Translations under genes and position numbers: made by a program
From: Siphonodentalium dalli
Taxonomy: Eukaryota; Mollusca; Scaphopoda; Gadilida; Siphonodentaliidae
Length of the DNA stretch: 64,000 nt
Assembly (NCBI GenBank): GCA_032622095.1
Contig: CP136069.1
Coordinates: 39,038,194 to 39,102,193 of the forward strand
Direction of reading: 5' to 3'
The notes under the pieces: generated by a model
Seen by the model: only the letters and a program-made list of their open reading frames with translations
Told to the model about the DNA's origin: nothing
The model's database searches: none
Shown here: piece by piece, positions 10,415-22,885 of the stretch
Numbering within the stretch: the first letter of the stretch is position 1
How the letters are laid out: every line of letters begins with the position of its first letter

Positions 10415-10930
10415 TTAAAGGCACGGGCGGCGTTCGTTGCCGAAATATTCATATTTGTTCAAATCGCCAACAACAGAAGGAATATTAAAATATATATAGT
10501 TTTGTTTATATGCCAAACATAACCAGCGCGTAATAGTATATTGTCGTCAACACATACTATGGTGTACGTAAACAAGAGCCTGCTCGTGTTACAGACGTTT
10601 TGCTTCAGAGCTAAATTCTAGTGGTTAATCATACACAAATGATATAAACGCTCTTTATTATTTCCATATCAGTAAAACAGTAACAAACAACGCTCTTTAT
10701 GTTTACCATATCCGGATCTAAACAAAAGCCAGGAAATGTAACGTTTTTTGCTTTTTTTTTACATAACAAATTAAATCCATTTGACAATAACATACTGTTT
10801 ATGTCATATTTATGATTAGTGTAAGAACAAAGTCTGTCTATATTTTACTATTCTTTCTGTTTATGGCGGTTTTTGACGGAGGTGAATATTTTAACAGTAC
10901 ACCCACCGCCAACACCGCCCGTATCTTTAA
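10415..10930. mobile_element. TTAA-flanked MITE, family 1, copy A
   Basis: Bounded by TTAA on both sides (10415-10418 and 10927-10930). The ends TTAAAGGCACGGGCGGCG and, inverted, TTAAAGATACGGGCGGTG are terminal inverted repeats. The inside matches copy B at 42270-42782 in the opposite orientation, including the AAACGCTCTTTATT block (10646-10660) and the GGCGGTTTTTGACGG block (10865-10879). TTAA target use suggests piggyBac-type mobilisation; no transposase is encoded. Confidence 0.75.
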
Positions 10931-11267
10931 TGGTACAGAACGCAAACATACTTTCTGACCGCCATATTGCGTATTTGCGCCTGATGACTCAATAACGTCA
11001 TTGACTTTATGTTAACGTTTAATGTTTATCTCCGTGTTATTCTGTGGTTAGTGGTGACACCTTGTAGTATCTTGGGAGGGATATGTCTGGTGTCAGTATG
11101 CTGTTAACCTAGACTATTTATTTCCTTGGCAACAATAACCTGATGTCTTCTGAGTATATTCAATGATTGGACCGTGTCGTGGACTGGCAACTGAACCTTA
11201 TTTGTCGAAACCAAATAGAGAAGCATTCTCATAATTTGTCTAAGTAATTGAATTTAATCTGTGAAAC

Positions 11268-11860
11268 CTACTGAGAACCTTCTCGCTCATATGGAATTGA
11301 GTTGGGATCAAGAGGAAGAATGTTGCAAATAACATGGCGAGAACTGACTTCAATTACTCGATTTGTAGGGTTCATAACTGGAAGAATAACAAACCAATGT
11401 AGCTTCATGAAGTTTAAACGTACATGGCTCATTTTGTCCATAAATTGGTAGGACGGATACGATAGGTTGATAAGTACATGAAATATTGATATACCGGCGT
11501 CATATGCTCTGAAAAAAATACCTTCCATGGGAACAGCCATTTTTCCAGCTGTTTTCATTATTTCGTACAAAGTGAGATAAATGGTCGTTATTGTAGTAAA
11601 TTGTACCATATAAGGCTCTCCCATTGTGGAGGTTGAACAATAAACTCATCTGTGGTTTGTTATGACCCAAACATCGTGTTCAAAGTTGTACTTTTCATGA
11701 CTTCAATGGACATATGAGACATATAATCCCATTAGAATGGTAGTTGAAGTATGTATTTATCAACCTATTTCGATACCGGGCAAAAATCAAAAGCGAATTT
11801 TATTAGGTGTATTTTTGAGTGCAACCCGCCATGTGGGTTTGAGCTTAGATGACATAAATG
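11268..11860 (-). mobile_element. Degenerate LINE fragment, dispersed copy 2
   Basis: A 118-codon minus-strand frame (11624 to 11268) and the following block to 11860 match the fragment at 100-720 and the region 38590-38930. Shared text includes a GKMAVPM stretch (GKMAVTM-like at 38650) and a TTTCGATACCGG block at 11789. I interpret it as a fragment of the LINE whose RT C-terminus is preserved at 37677-38693. It is truncated and has no catalytic motif. Confidence 0.5.
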
Positions 11861-11972
11861 ACATACGTGTAGGCTCAATTAGCACCGCGGAGAGATGTTA
11901 ATGGGAATTAATGCATACAATGGACTGATGGGGGATATAAAACATCTGAGATTTGCAATCATTCACCTATTG

Positions 11973-12563
11973 TTAAAGGGGTACTGTACGCCATTTTCAT
12001 TAAATTTCCGGTGACAACAACGATCTAATATCGATAATATATAGAAACATAAGTAATTTGAGTCGAAGATGTATTCTGTAAACGCTCAGGTTAATAGGCT
12101 ATTTTAAAATTTAATAAATTAAAAGTTAATAATTTGATATAAATTGAATTTATGACTGGAGCCATAAAATGGCGTCAATTAAATTACGAATTTCCGTAAT
12201 CAACTAAAGTAATTGAGGGATACTGGCTTGTTAAACCGATCGCACACACGATCGCTTAAAATATTATGATGATACGGGGAGAACACTCAAGCCACTCACT
12301 GACCAGCGACGATACAATAACTTAAATGATTATATGGGACTAGTATGCATATAATATAAATTTTATTTGATTCATTTGGTTGAAAACTGTACAAAAAGTA
12401 CTCGACAACGACAATTTGTATTTTTGCATTCCGGTAAATTTGTCATCCGTAATACTACTTCGTACTCAACAGACTTTCAAATAATGAAATAATTGTTACC
12501 TTATTCTCCGACTCGGAGACTATAAAAACCAACAACAATATTTGGCGTACAGTACCCCTTTAA
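11973..12563. mobile_element. TTAA-flanked MITE, family 2, copy A
   Basis: The ends are TTAAAGGGGTACTGTACGCC and its inverted partner GGCGTACAGTACCCCTTTAA, with TTAA at both borders. The interior repeats text of copy B (45345-45993), for example CGATCTAATAT near the left end and the ATTTATGRCTGGAGYCATAAAATGG block. The copy sits exactly at a TTAA of a local direct repeat whose second copy (near 13281) has the same TTAA without the insert. Confidence 0.85.
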
Positions 12564-12943
12564 AGTGATGTGAAACACTCAGGTATCGTGATGAAATAGA
12601 GATGGAGAATAATCTTGTTCAAAGTAGTCATTTTTGCAAATAGTATATCCAAATTGACAACACACATCGCCATTTTTATATATGAATTAAATGCAGTGAC
12701 TCTCGATGTCGAAATCTTTTTCATTAGTTTATCAAAAAATAGATGCGTCCCGAATTGAGTAGTAAATATTTACAATTGAGCGTAGTTCTGACGATGTTTT
12801 CTATGGAGTGGTATGGTCAATTTGCTTCAAATATTCGGCGATGTTAGTAGAATGTTACATTCCTCCAGTTGCCATAGCATCTGAGTTCTAAATTATCAGT
12901 TTCACGCACCCGAACAAGTATTTAATATGTCTTTAAACAGCGA
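12564..12943 (+). repeat. Direct repeat, copy 1 (about 375 bases)
   Basis: Starts AAGTGATGTGAAACACTC just after the MITE and ends near TTAATATGTCTTTAA. It matches 13285-13660 almost throughout (for example GTAGTCATTTTTGCAAATAG and GAGCGTAGTTCTGACGATG). The offset between copies is about 720 bases. It could be a segmental tandem duplication or a miniature element with terminal direct repeats; nothing coding is visible. Confidence 0.75.
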
Positions 12944-13284
12944 GAACCAGTTTTTGTTACCATTGGGTACACTGATGACATCAAATCCCTGGATGATAGA
13001 AACTAGGTTATTGAAAACAAGATAATTGCATTAAAAGTGCATGGTCTGTACACAACTTGAACTATACGAGTCCCCAGTCACGTTAACACTGTATGAATGT
13101 GGACAGGATCAAATGGTTGATAAAATCTATATGTTATACCATACGGGCGGTGAAACATCTCATGGATGCACAAGTAACTGATAAAATGCCTTACTTTGAC
13201 GATGCATAATCGATATTTTGACAGGTTGATATGGCACGGAGACTATTGGTGCAACATGAGGTTTCGCAAGTTTAAATAATGTTA

Positions 13285-13660
13285 AAGTGGTGTGAAACAC
13301 TCCGGTATGGTTATCAAATAGCAATGGAGAATAATCTTGTTCAAAGTAGTCATTTTTACAAATAGTATATCCAAATTGACAACACACACAGTCATTTTTA
13401 TATATGAATTAAATGCAGTGACCCTCGATGGCGAAATCGTTTTCATTTGTTTATCGCCGATAGATGCGTCCCGAATCGAGTAGTTAATATTTACATTTGA
13501 GCGTAGTTCTGACGATGTTTTCTATGGAGTGATACGGTCGATTTGCTTCAATTTTTCGGCGATGTTACTAGAATGTTACATTTCTCCAGATGCCATAGCG
13601 CCTGAATACTAAATTATCATTTTCACGCACCAGAACAAGTATATCATATGTCTTTAATTG
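13285..13660 (+). repeat. Direct repeat, copy 2
   Basis: Partner of 12564-12943; here the TTAA at 13279-13282 is not interrupted by a MITE. The 345 bases between the copies (12944-13284) show no feature I recognise. Confidence 0.75.
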
Positions 13661-14511
13661 CCTCTCCCCATGATTTCCTTCTAACCTAGCAGCAGGCAAA
13701 AATTTCTATCTGAGTATTTATTTGAGGGGGTTCCAACATGATCGCACCATATGAGTCAAAGGGGGTTAACTGCGTGTAAACACAACTTTATAATTACCTA
13801 TTGTTGTTTGGTGCAAAGTATCATAATCTCACTTGAGAACCTATAACAAACAAATTACACCAGCCTCATACAGAATACATACAGACTTTCGTTTTTCTGA
13901 CTGCCATATTTTTACCGCGGTTGATTAACTGTTCGATGGCAGTTTTGTATATACAGAAAGGTATTACCGTTTTGTGAAAACTAAAGAAAATTACATACGT
14001 ATCACTTCCGACATATGACTGCTGACCGCTAGGTTAATATATTTCTTGGCAAGTGGCAGCGCGACCCTGTATATGTTCCCCTCTATTACATGCTGCCCAC
14101 CTGTTCTGGCAGTTCTTCCCAAGGTGATAGATTGATGAACATGAGACATAAGGATTGAAATTGCCTCTGTTTTGCTGGACGCCTGTTTTGAAAACTGTTA
14201 TTTGAGGTCTGATGTGAGTGCCCATTCTGAACTGGTGCGGTTGTTGGTGTGAGTATGGTCTCACATATGTGTATGTAAATTGTTTTATAGCCCTTTGAAA
14301 TTAGTTGCATTTGACTTAGCAAAACCGTTGTTAGGTTTTTGCTCTTGTTGCATGGCAAGTGGTGTCGTAGTGCTAAATTTGTACTCTAAACTATTCCTTA
14401 TTTTCTCTCATTTGGGTAATTTAACTGAGATGTCAGTAAGATTTGTGTCACAGGCTAGCTACATGTACATACAATTTTTTATTCGCCCAAAGCACACATT
14501 ATTTAGCCAGA
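13661..14511. other. Non-coding stretch ending in an AAT microsatellite
   Basis: Only short overlapping frames without recognisable domains. An AAT trinucleotide run at 14513-14538 marks the 3' tail of the LINE fragment that follows on the minus strand. Confidence 0.5.
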
Positions 14512-15123
14512 TAATAATAATAATAATAATAATAATAAGGTTTATAGTCACGACTCCACAAATGTGCTCTCGGACTTAACAATATACACATGAAACATAT
14601 ACAACACAATACAAATATACAACATAAACTGCGGCTATTTCTTCACTTTACGCAACGTGGGCCGAAGACCAAATGCCACTTTAAACAGGTGGGTTTTAAG
14701 TGGTGATTTGAAATCATTTATGGTTTGTGGAATCCTTCAGTGATCAGGAAGTAGATTCCACATCTTTGGGCCAGCCACAGAAGAAGTGCGATCGCCGCAT
14801 GGAACCAGATCCCCAGGTTTATAGACAAGTTGATTTGCCTTGGCGGACCTGAGGGGTATGACGGGCTGATAGCGCTGAATGAGATCCGACAAGTACGATG
14901 GTGCCAGATCATTTGAACACTTATAAGTGAAAAGCAAGACCTTAAAATGGATCCTCTGCTCAACGGGAAGCCAGTGTAATTTAGCTAGAATTGGAGTGAT
15001 GTTATCAAATTTCTTTGTTTTGGTAACAATCCTAGCAGCACAGTTTTGTACAAGCTGAAGTTTCCGAATAAGGTATGTGTTGCAACCAAATAAAAGTGAG
15101 TTACAGTAGTCTATAGATAACAT
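14512..15123 (-). pseudogene. CR1/L2-like LINE, reverse transcriptase C-terminal end, 5'-truncated
   Basis: The minus-strand frame from 15123 reads LSIDYCNSLLFGC, LQLVQNCAARIVT, ILAKLHWLPVEQRI, FTYKCSNDLAPSYLSDLI and GDRTSSVAGPKMWNLLP. This is the conserved segment that follows the RT catalytic core in CR1/L2-type LINEs (DYCNSLL, VQNxAAR, LHWLPV, LAPxYL, R-x-S-VAxPKxWNxLP). After a frameshift near 14745 the last block, INDFKSPLKTHLF (about 14690-14730), completes the protein end. The 3' tail ends in the AAT run at 14513-14538. The catalytic RT core and endonuclease are absent, so this is a 5'-truncated dead copy. Confidence 0.9.
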
Positions 15124-15130
15124 GAGGGTC

Positions 15131-16980
15131 CGCCCTCCATGGTCACTTTTATGCCGCGTTTATTGCATAGTTCTACATATATTGACTATGCATATTATGC
15201 CACTGGTTCAACTGAGCCCACCATAACATGTGCTATGTTCTAAAGTATTCATGGCCAAGAGCTATACCATGTTGCAATAAGCCACAACTGCCTGTTTATA
15301 TTATGACATAACACGATACATCACTTGCATATGTACTCTCCTTCCCAAGTATTCGACTATGGTTATGCCACTATTTAGTCAATGCTATATACATGCATGT
15401 GTATGTATCTGAATGCACTGAAGGCTACTATATTCCGTAGCTTTGAAACGTACAGTCAGATTCGCAGTCTGGTTGTCTTCGTTCGTGTTGACAGGCAGTG
15501 CAATTCGTTCACACACTGAACACTATATGACTAGTGTTGGATGTATATATTGCTGCTGAATTTACAAATATATTAACGCGCTGATTTCCCATATTCCTAT
15601 CAATGTTCTGCAATTTTTCTCTTCAGTGTGAAATTGGAAAAGGAGAATTACACTCAATCTACCACACACATTTATTCACCCAACGCACCAAACTGACACG
15701 TATACTTTAATATCTTTCAAAATCGTGTCCCGGAAGATAGGATATTGCACTCAACTCCAATGAAAAGTATATTCCAATAGAAGTAGCTCTAAAAGTATTT
15801 AAATCTTCGGGAAGGTTTGATACGTGGAATGAAAGAGCTTATGTAAACACGCACCAAGCAAAACTCTCGCCATATAGCCTCAGATACCACCCTACAACAC
15901 CCTCCTATTACAATAATCGATCTGCCCAATCCAGCTTACAAGTTGAATAGCCCAACGCCAGAAATACCCTTTCACATCCTCTACATATGCGCTGGCTGGA
16001 AATATACTAATTAGCCCCACTCACTAAAAGCAGACAACTTCTGATCCCACTGTTGTAAAAATCGTATATGCGTATGCTATATTCCACCCGTCATACTTGG
16101 ACCTGATGTTACATTGAATTACCCTGCTATGATTCTATGTTTATATATACCTTATGTGGGGACAGAGGACCATCTAAGATTTTTTTTCACAACTTTCAAT
16201 TACTTGTATTTAATGTATTGACTATACATTATTTTATTCCAATTAAACTATGTTTAAATCGGACTTAATCATTTAATTATTTTACTGAAGTAGTAGCATT
16301 CCTTTCTAGTGATTGTCCAATTAAGTATTTTATATAAGCATATTGAATTAAGGGGCGCAGTGAGTCCAACATGTTTGAAACTGATAACTGTAATTGTGAC
16401 CTTGATATAAGTCTCAAATAATGTAGCTGCTTACACTCTTTAACATCATACCATTCACACATTCAACTCGTTTTCTATCCAGTGTATGTGAGACAATTGC
16501 ATTCAGTACTGCGCATTAACATTAAATTGTATTCGTGTCATGCAATCGATTGGTTACCAACCGTGGTCCTTATTCACTCGTCATACACGATACATATATA
16601 GGGAATGCATTCCAAATACGTTATGCAATCTTTATATATAATATTGTGGTTTACTTGTTTAGGACTTACACACCTTTAGTTATTGCAACAAATTCATTTG
16701 CGATAGTTTACTGACCTGACACCACCAAAAGTTGATACCAGATGAACATCATATAGCTGAGTCCATGTCCTGTGCAATCATCGTCCAGAACGTACTGTCA
16801 TCCGACATGCTCAGTAAAATAATATGAATATCAGGTGCCAGTTTATTCTATTCTTGTACCCAAAAATCCCAGTTGTGACGTTCATCGATTGTTTATTTTA
16901 ATTGGACTCCTTAGCAATCACTAAGAATCGGCGCTGTTAATTAGAAAAGTTATAAGGTGGCGATGAGGTGACAAATGTGT
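15131..16980. other. Long non-coding stretch, nothing recognised
   Basis: AT-rich DNA with only short random-looking frames; no inverted repeat, tandem array or exon that I could support. Confidence 0.5.
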
Positions 16981-16984
16981 CCAC

Positions 16985-17425
16985 CCTCACAGAAGTATCT
17001 GTATCTCACAGCTAGAAGACTAGGTATCTCACAAATAGAAGTATCGGTACCTCACAGATAGATGTCTCGGTATCTCACATGTAAAAGTATCGGTATCTCA
17101 CAGCTAGAAGACTCGGTATCTCACAGCTAGAAGACTCGGTATCTTACAGATAGAAGCCTCGGTATCTTACAGATAGAAGTCTCTGTGTCTCACAGATGGA
17201 CGTCTCGGTATCTCACAGCTAGAAGACTCGGTACCTCACAGATAGAAGAATCTGTATCTCACAGATAGAAGACTCTGTATCTCACATATAGAAGTCTCGG
17301 CATATCGCAGCTAAGTCTCGTTATCTCACAGCTAGACGTCTCAGTATATCACAGCTAGAATTCTCAATATCTCACAGCTAGAAGTATCAGTATCTCACAG
17401 CTAGAAGTCTCGGTATGTCATAGCT
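16985..17425 (+). repeat. Minisatellite, about 23-base unit, roughly 18 copies
   Basis: Imperfect tandem units of the form TATCTCACAGCTAGAAG followed by ACTCGG or TATCGG run across the whole interval with no spacer. Variation lies in CAGCTAG versus CAGATAG and ACTCGG versus TATCGG. No promoter or coding context is visible. Confidence 0.9.
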
Positions 17426-17712
17426 GTCTTTACGACATATTTCTGAAACCGTAATCAACTTATAGTAAACTGTGCATCAATCACGAACTTGTCTAATACC
17501 TGCCTTGACTTGATTTGCATTTTCGCATATACATGAGTTATAAATAAATAAATCCACACTAGATTTGTTGGAATCAAACGGAGATAGTTGGCATAATGTC
17601 TGCACAGAAAGCCTCGAAAAACACATTTGTTGAACACTTAAAATTTAAACTGAGTGCTGGTAGAATAGTTATGAATAGCACGAACTAAGAAAGATACCTC
17701 AACTACAATAAT

Positions 17713-17894
17713 GCTCTAAGTAATCGACTCCTTAACCACAGCAGAATTATGGATAACTGTTCAGGATTTAGGCGGAAATATGGCTTGTTGCCATTCACCC
17801 GAAAGCTCTCGCTGAGAACTTTCCTATGAATGGCAACAAATCCTGAAAAGTTACCCATAATTCTGCTGTGGCTAAGGAGTCGATTACTTAGAGC
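17713..17894. mobile_element. Short hairpin MITE
   Basis: The left arm starting GCTCTAAGTAATCGACTCC pairs with the right arm ending GGAGTCGATTACTTAGAGC. The pairing continues through CCACAGCAGAATTATGG and GTTGCCATTC to a small loop near 17805, so nearly the whole 182 bases fold back. No target duplication is clear. Confidence 0.8.
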
Positions 17895-18404
17895 TTTACT
17901 GTATTGTGACCTAGTATACTCAGTGATTCAATAGTGCCACCGGTTAACTTTGCAAGAACACATTATGTAAATATCCACCGAAGATAAACAATTCCAATGA
18001 TAGAACTGGTTACGCTTTTAATTTAATCAGTTAGTATACATTAGTATACTCAGAAGAAACAGCAAACGTTACTTCCATTAAATAGCCCATTGACACTATA
18101 ACCGATGACTCCTTTTATCATCTGCTAAGTGATAACAACACTGTGGTCCCATCGATCAGATACTACACCACAACCCAGCCAGCACTATTACATCAAATAT
18201 GTACGAGCACTGTGTCGGCTTAAAGGCCAACTTTATTTTCGAATCACCCGATCGCATTATATATAACATTATGTCATGTTATATATCATAAGACGAAAAA
18301 CATATCTATTGATATCGCCTATCTTACTATATAAATAAAGCCATCTGTTTAGTTTTTACATTTAATCAACACCTGTTGATAAAACGTGCCTACTGTTGAT
18401 TAAA
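17895..18404. other. Non-coding stretch with a dispersed-repeat piece
   Basis: The part 18220-18290 resembles 47371-47420 (AAAGGCCAACTTTATTTTCG-like text), so a dispersed repeat reaches into this stretch. Otherwise nothing is recognised. Confidence 0.45.
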
Positions 18405-18560
18405 CTTCGCAGAGTGGATTAAACTTTCTCCATTCAATTTTAACGGAAAAGTGTTTATCCATCGCATTGTAAAGATCCTGGCATAGACCTCGCAGAGTGG
18501 ATTAAACTTTCTCCATACAATTTGAACGGAAAAGTGTTTATCCATCGCATTGTAAAGATC
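18405..18560 (+). repeat. 77-base tandem duplication
   Basis: Two copies of a unit starting GCAGAGTGGATTAAACTTTC and ending CATTGTAAAGATC (about 18409-18476 and 18493-18560). Confidence 0.85.
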
Positions 18561-18571
18561 GTGAATTAACA

Positions 18572-18716
18572 AAATATACGCATAGTGTTTCTGAATACCA
18601 AATTTAATCCACTCGTGGGAATGGCGATTTACACCACTCGCTGAAGCTCGTGGTGTAAATCGCCAATCCCACTCGTGGATTAAATTTGTTATTCAGAAAC
18701 ACTCTGCGCATATTCT
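18572..18716. mobile_element. Hairpin element, about 62-base arms
   Basis: The left arm (GCATAGTGTTTCTGAATA, AATTTAATCCACTCGTGGG, GGCGATTTACACCA) is the inverted copy of the right arm, with a loop near 18640. It contains the GTGGATTAAA text that also occurs in the neighbouring tandem unit. Probably a small MITE. Confidence 0.8.
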
Positions 18717-20021
18717 TTATATTATCAACTTATCCGGTCGAATAAACTGTGAAGATGTTGGTTTTGTCAAGGTACCGATGTATGTTATATGCTTAACTTC
18801 GATCTGGTCTGTACTGCCAGTTTATTATTCTCAATAAGATCGTCTTCGCAGATTTTTGCCTATTTCTGCACTTTTACACCAAACCTTTGCGACCTTGAGT
18901 ACCCACATAACAAATGGTCATCTTTTGTTGCATACACCAACGTATTGTTTCAATTGAAACGAGTATTTAGATTATTTTGATGAGTGTTCGTCTAACAGCT
19001 TTTAGGAAATATTACGATTGCAATTTTTTGACGATTTAAATTTTTCACGACAACTCGAGTGCGCCCTGTGCATTTGTTAAAAATAATAAATGACCAGCCT
19101 TTGTTGTAAACGCTGCGATTTCGTTACATTTCTGATAATTTAGACCCAGTATTTATATTATTTTAGCTCCCACACACACTACACCTCCCAGTTGGGCAGT
19201 TACGAACACCCTCGTTTACCAACCTAATCCTTAACTAATAATCGATCAGTATTGCGTCCAAAATATCTTTTATTTTGGATTGTCTATTCTAAAACCGCCC
19301 AGCTGGGCTTTTATACTTTTTTTTATAGTGTATCGCAAAAGGCTCCGATCGTAATTGCAGTTTGACACCCCACCTAATTTTTGGACAATACACGTTCTTA
19401 CAATAAGTAAATGACGTGTTATTTCGAAATATATCTGTCGTAAGGTATAATGCTACGACATAAGTTTCAGTGATGGCGTCCATTGTGCTTTTAATATGCC
19501 ACAAAGTGTGCTACATAACGAAACTGCAGTTGAATTGTTATTTCAACATATATATGTGTCGTACGGTATGCTATACTTAAGTCGTAAGTCATAATCAATT
19601 CGAGTGAAATCAACGCTCGTTATACCAATACCAGATGGAATGAAATGGTTTATCTATACATGTGCATGGAACGAGGGACATGTTGAGTCACTGGCGTCAT
19701 GAGCGGCACTTTGAACTCATTTCACAATGGTTGAACTCATCCCGCGTAACACGTGACACGAGTTGTACATGCGATATGATATTATGGTTTACGACCCAGT
19801 TTTCATTTGAACTCAAGTTGCTATAAATTTGACGTAGGCTGTGCGCAATGGTGATCAGCAAATTATTTAGGAGTCATGAACATTGTTTGAGCACCAGCAT
19901 TATGTGGGTACGGTGAGTAGATTTGATAATATTCTGGAACGGATTTACATGGAATACGCTTTTATGCTTCCGAGTAAGTACAATATTGAAATGTGTTATA
20001 TCATTAACGTTAGTATTGTCT
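18717..20021. other. Non-coding stretch with minor repeats
   Basis: The piece 18720-18800 resembles 47470-47540 (a dispersed repeat). A short inverted pair occurs at 19187-19203 and 19295-19311 (CCAGTTGGGC / GCCCAGCTGGG). No gene seen. Confidence 0.4.
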
Positions 20022-22190
20022 ACTAGCAGGGTTACCCGGCGTTGCTCAGGTTACATTGAGGTGATACCCTCTGCTGTGTAGTGTGGACATGCATGTGGTG
20101 GGAATAGAGAATAGTCTTGATCAATATGTTTTAAGAAATGCCATGTTGCTCATTTGTCCATTGTGTTGCAGTGGCCAATTATTTTCAGTTTAAAATAAAA
20201 GTTGCTATATATATCAGCTACATGTAACCGACACAGAGCGAGGTTTTAAGATGTTTATGTTAGGCTATGAGTCTGTTCTAAAACTGAACGAAATTATCTG
20301 TATCGGGTGACATGCCCTTGTCAGCTTCCGGTATTGGAGGATCCTAAAAAGTCATGTGCTACTGACTGTTTTCTATTTTATATTGACCGCACACTGTCAC
20401 CACTATTGCAAATGGGTCTTCCACGCATTGTCACCTCTCTTGACAAATTGTATCTATCTTGCGTGCGGAAACTATCTTGAATGTGACAGACTCAATTGTG
20501 TTATAATACTTACCCAGTCTAACATGCCATCCTCTAACGATTCAAGGTCCCTCATTTTGCAAGAATATATGCATCTCTTAAATATAATGATAAGTATACT
20601 TATAATGGTTTCTTCTATGTTTTGCGAACTCACTGTATGAATGTCCCGTCCTCATAAAAATGACAGTTGATAAGATGTAATTGTTCAAGTGACTTAATTA
20701 GGTCACCACATGTCGAGGCTGTGAAATGTGAACGCCAAAAACTCCTTATAGAACGAATTATATGGAGACGACTTTTGTTGATATTGGCGACAAAACATTT
20801 TCATCAATGTTACACGCATAGCGTCCCTTCTTGGTGGAAATTAGTGCCAATCATATTTGTATCAGCTTTGGTGCTCATCCCTTCCACATTAATGACTCGA
20901 ACGGTGCCCGTTTTCCCATATCTAAACCACATCTATTAGATTCCTGATATCACGGAGATGATTTCGTATATATGTGGTGGTAATCGGTAGCTAAACAAAT
21001 TCTTTTCAAATTTAGTGCCTCCCCCATCTTTCACCCAAGCGATCCCCAATTAAATCACAATATTAAATTCCGCATATCATGGGGAAGAATATATCAATTC
21101 GGAGGAAATGTGCGTTTAAATATATGTTGGTGCCCTCTGTGCACTCCTGACCAGAACAACACCTTATCATGGAGATTATATTGTATCAGTTTGGGGAAAT
21201 CCCCATGTTTTGCACCTGACACCAACAGCGTCTTTTTAGAAAACTTTAACTCACACCATTATCTTGCTCGTAATAAGTTACACGTGTTAGTCCCTCTGGT
21301 GCCATATAGATCGTCCACATGAAGGCATATGTGACACAGACAGACCCGACATTCGCAAATGTAGGCACCAACCTTGGCGACTTCAACGGGTCCACACAAT
21401 TTGATTATTTTGATTATTGCAGAATAATGTGAATGAATTTGGTGGAAATTTGCGCAAAACATATTTCTATATATGTTTCCCTCCCCGCCCTATCATTGAC
21501 TCAAGTGGCGCCACTATGATATCTCTATTCATTCTGAAGATGAATATATATATTTGATTAATTTTGGTGCCCCTCTCCCCTTCCGTGCACCCATGACTAT
21601 AAAGGCGCCACTTCATCACATCTTTACATCACATGATTAGATTTCCCGTATCATGGAAAAGAATTGGTATCAATTTGGTGGAAATCGCCATTAAAAAGTT
21701 TTATCAATTTTGGTGTCCCTCTCCCTTCCGTGCATCCCTGACTCAAATGGCGCCACTTTTGTCATCTTGAAATCACACGATTAGATTCCTCGTTTCATGG
21801 AGAAGAATGCGTATCAATTTTGTGGAAATCGGCGCTAAACAGGTTTATCAATGCTTGTGCCCACCTCTCCCGTTCCGTGCATCCCTGACTCAAATGTCGC
21901 CACTTTTGACATCTAAAAACCACAATATTAGATTCCTCATATCATGCAGATGATTATATATAAGTTTGGTGGAAATCGGCGACAATATTTTTGTCTACCC
22001 CTCCCCTATTATGCCCATGACAACAACAGCGTCACTTTAGAAATTTCTAACCCGCACCATTATCTTTCTCATAAAAAAACTACCCCAAATAGACCCCTCT
22101 GTTGTTAGTAAGATGTTCCCCTGTGAATTTCTATAGAACACAGACAGACGGACAGATAGACAGACATTCGCAAATATATATATTGATTAG
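20022..22190 (+). mobile_element. Dispersed repeat with ACTAGC..TACCCGGCG start and PG(A/C)-rich end
   Basis: It starts near TACTAGCAGGGTTACCCGGCG and ends in ACAGACAGACGGACAGATAGACAGACATT plus a TATATA run split over 22138-22186. These are the known opposite ends of a widespread unclassified animal repeat. Between about 20820 and 22080 an imperfect unit of roughly 150 bases recurs, with TTGGTGGAAATCGGCG, CCCCTCCC and GACTCAAATGGCGCC as landmarks. Short frames here are repeat translations, not genes. Confidence 0.65.
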
Positions 22191-22672
22191 TTGAATGGGT
22201 CTCCACGCAGTCATCTGTTGACATGGATGCAACCGATCACGCTCACCGTACAGCACAAATATATGCCGCAATACGCTCATGCACAGCGCAGTCTGTGAAA
22301 TAGGTTATCCCACGAAATCCCGAGATAACCAACCCGGGGGTTGATGCTCGGCAGGAACTCACACAACGGGTTAGCTGAATGTGTTTCAACCACGCATACC
22401 GGGTTTGGGAACCACGCGCATAGGTTTATTTCGCGATGTCAAGTTCTGTTAAATGAATACTGACCATGATATTTGCAAATTGATAGGCCTAACTTGGTTA
22501 AAAAACAGCTCCAACAAATACGGAAGGCATTCGATCACACGATGAGTTGACATTTGCTATTACTGAAAACAATTTGCCTTATTTTTAATCCAGACCACGA
22601 ACTCTGTCCTCCATGATTTGATGTTGCATTTCGATTTCTCTATATGTCTTAATTCATTGTCTAATACCATAA

Positions 22673-22885
22673 TCTATATATATAAGAGTAGGATCTGTCT
22701 GTCCGGATTTTTCTCCCAGACTACTGGTCCGATTTCAATCAATTTGGCGTGGTGTATCGGGGTACCCTCGCGAAGGTTATAACGTTGTTTGCTTTTAAAA
22801 ATTTTGATTAAAAAAATTTAATTAAATAAATAAAAAACAAACAAATACGCTCACAATGGGCCCATTTTAGCACCAGATGTACACT
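22673..22885 (-). repeat. Dispersed repeat, copy a
   Basis: Contains TCTCCCAGACTACTGGTCCG and the GAAATCGGTCC-type block in reverse, AACGTTGTT and an AT-rich interior. Copies on the plus strand lie at 26760-27080, 40125-40400 and 41165-41420. Confidence 0.6.

Noticed and set aside
16985-17425. Regular repeats that might suggest a CRISPR array
   Set aside because: The units are contiguous and imperfect with no unique spacers, and the genome is eukaryotic.
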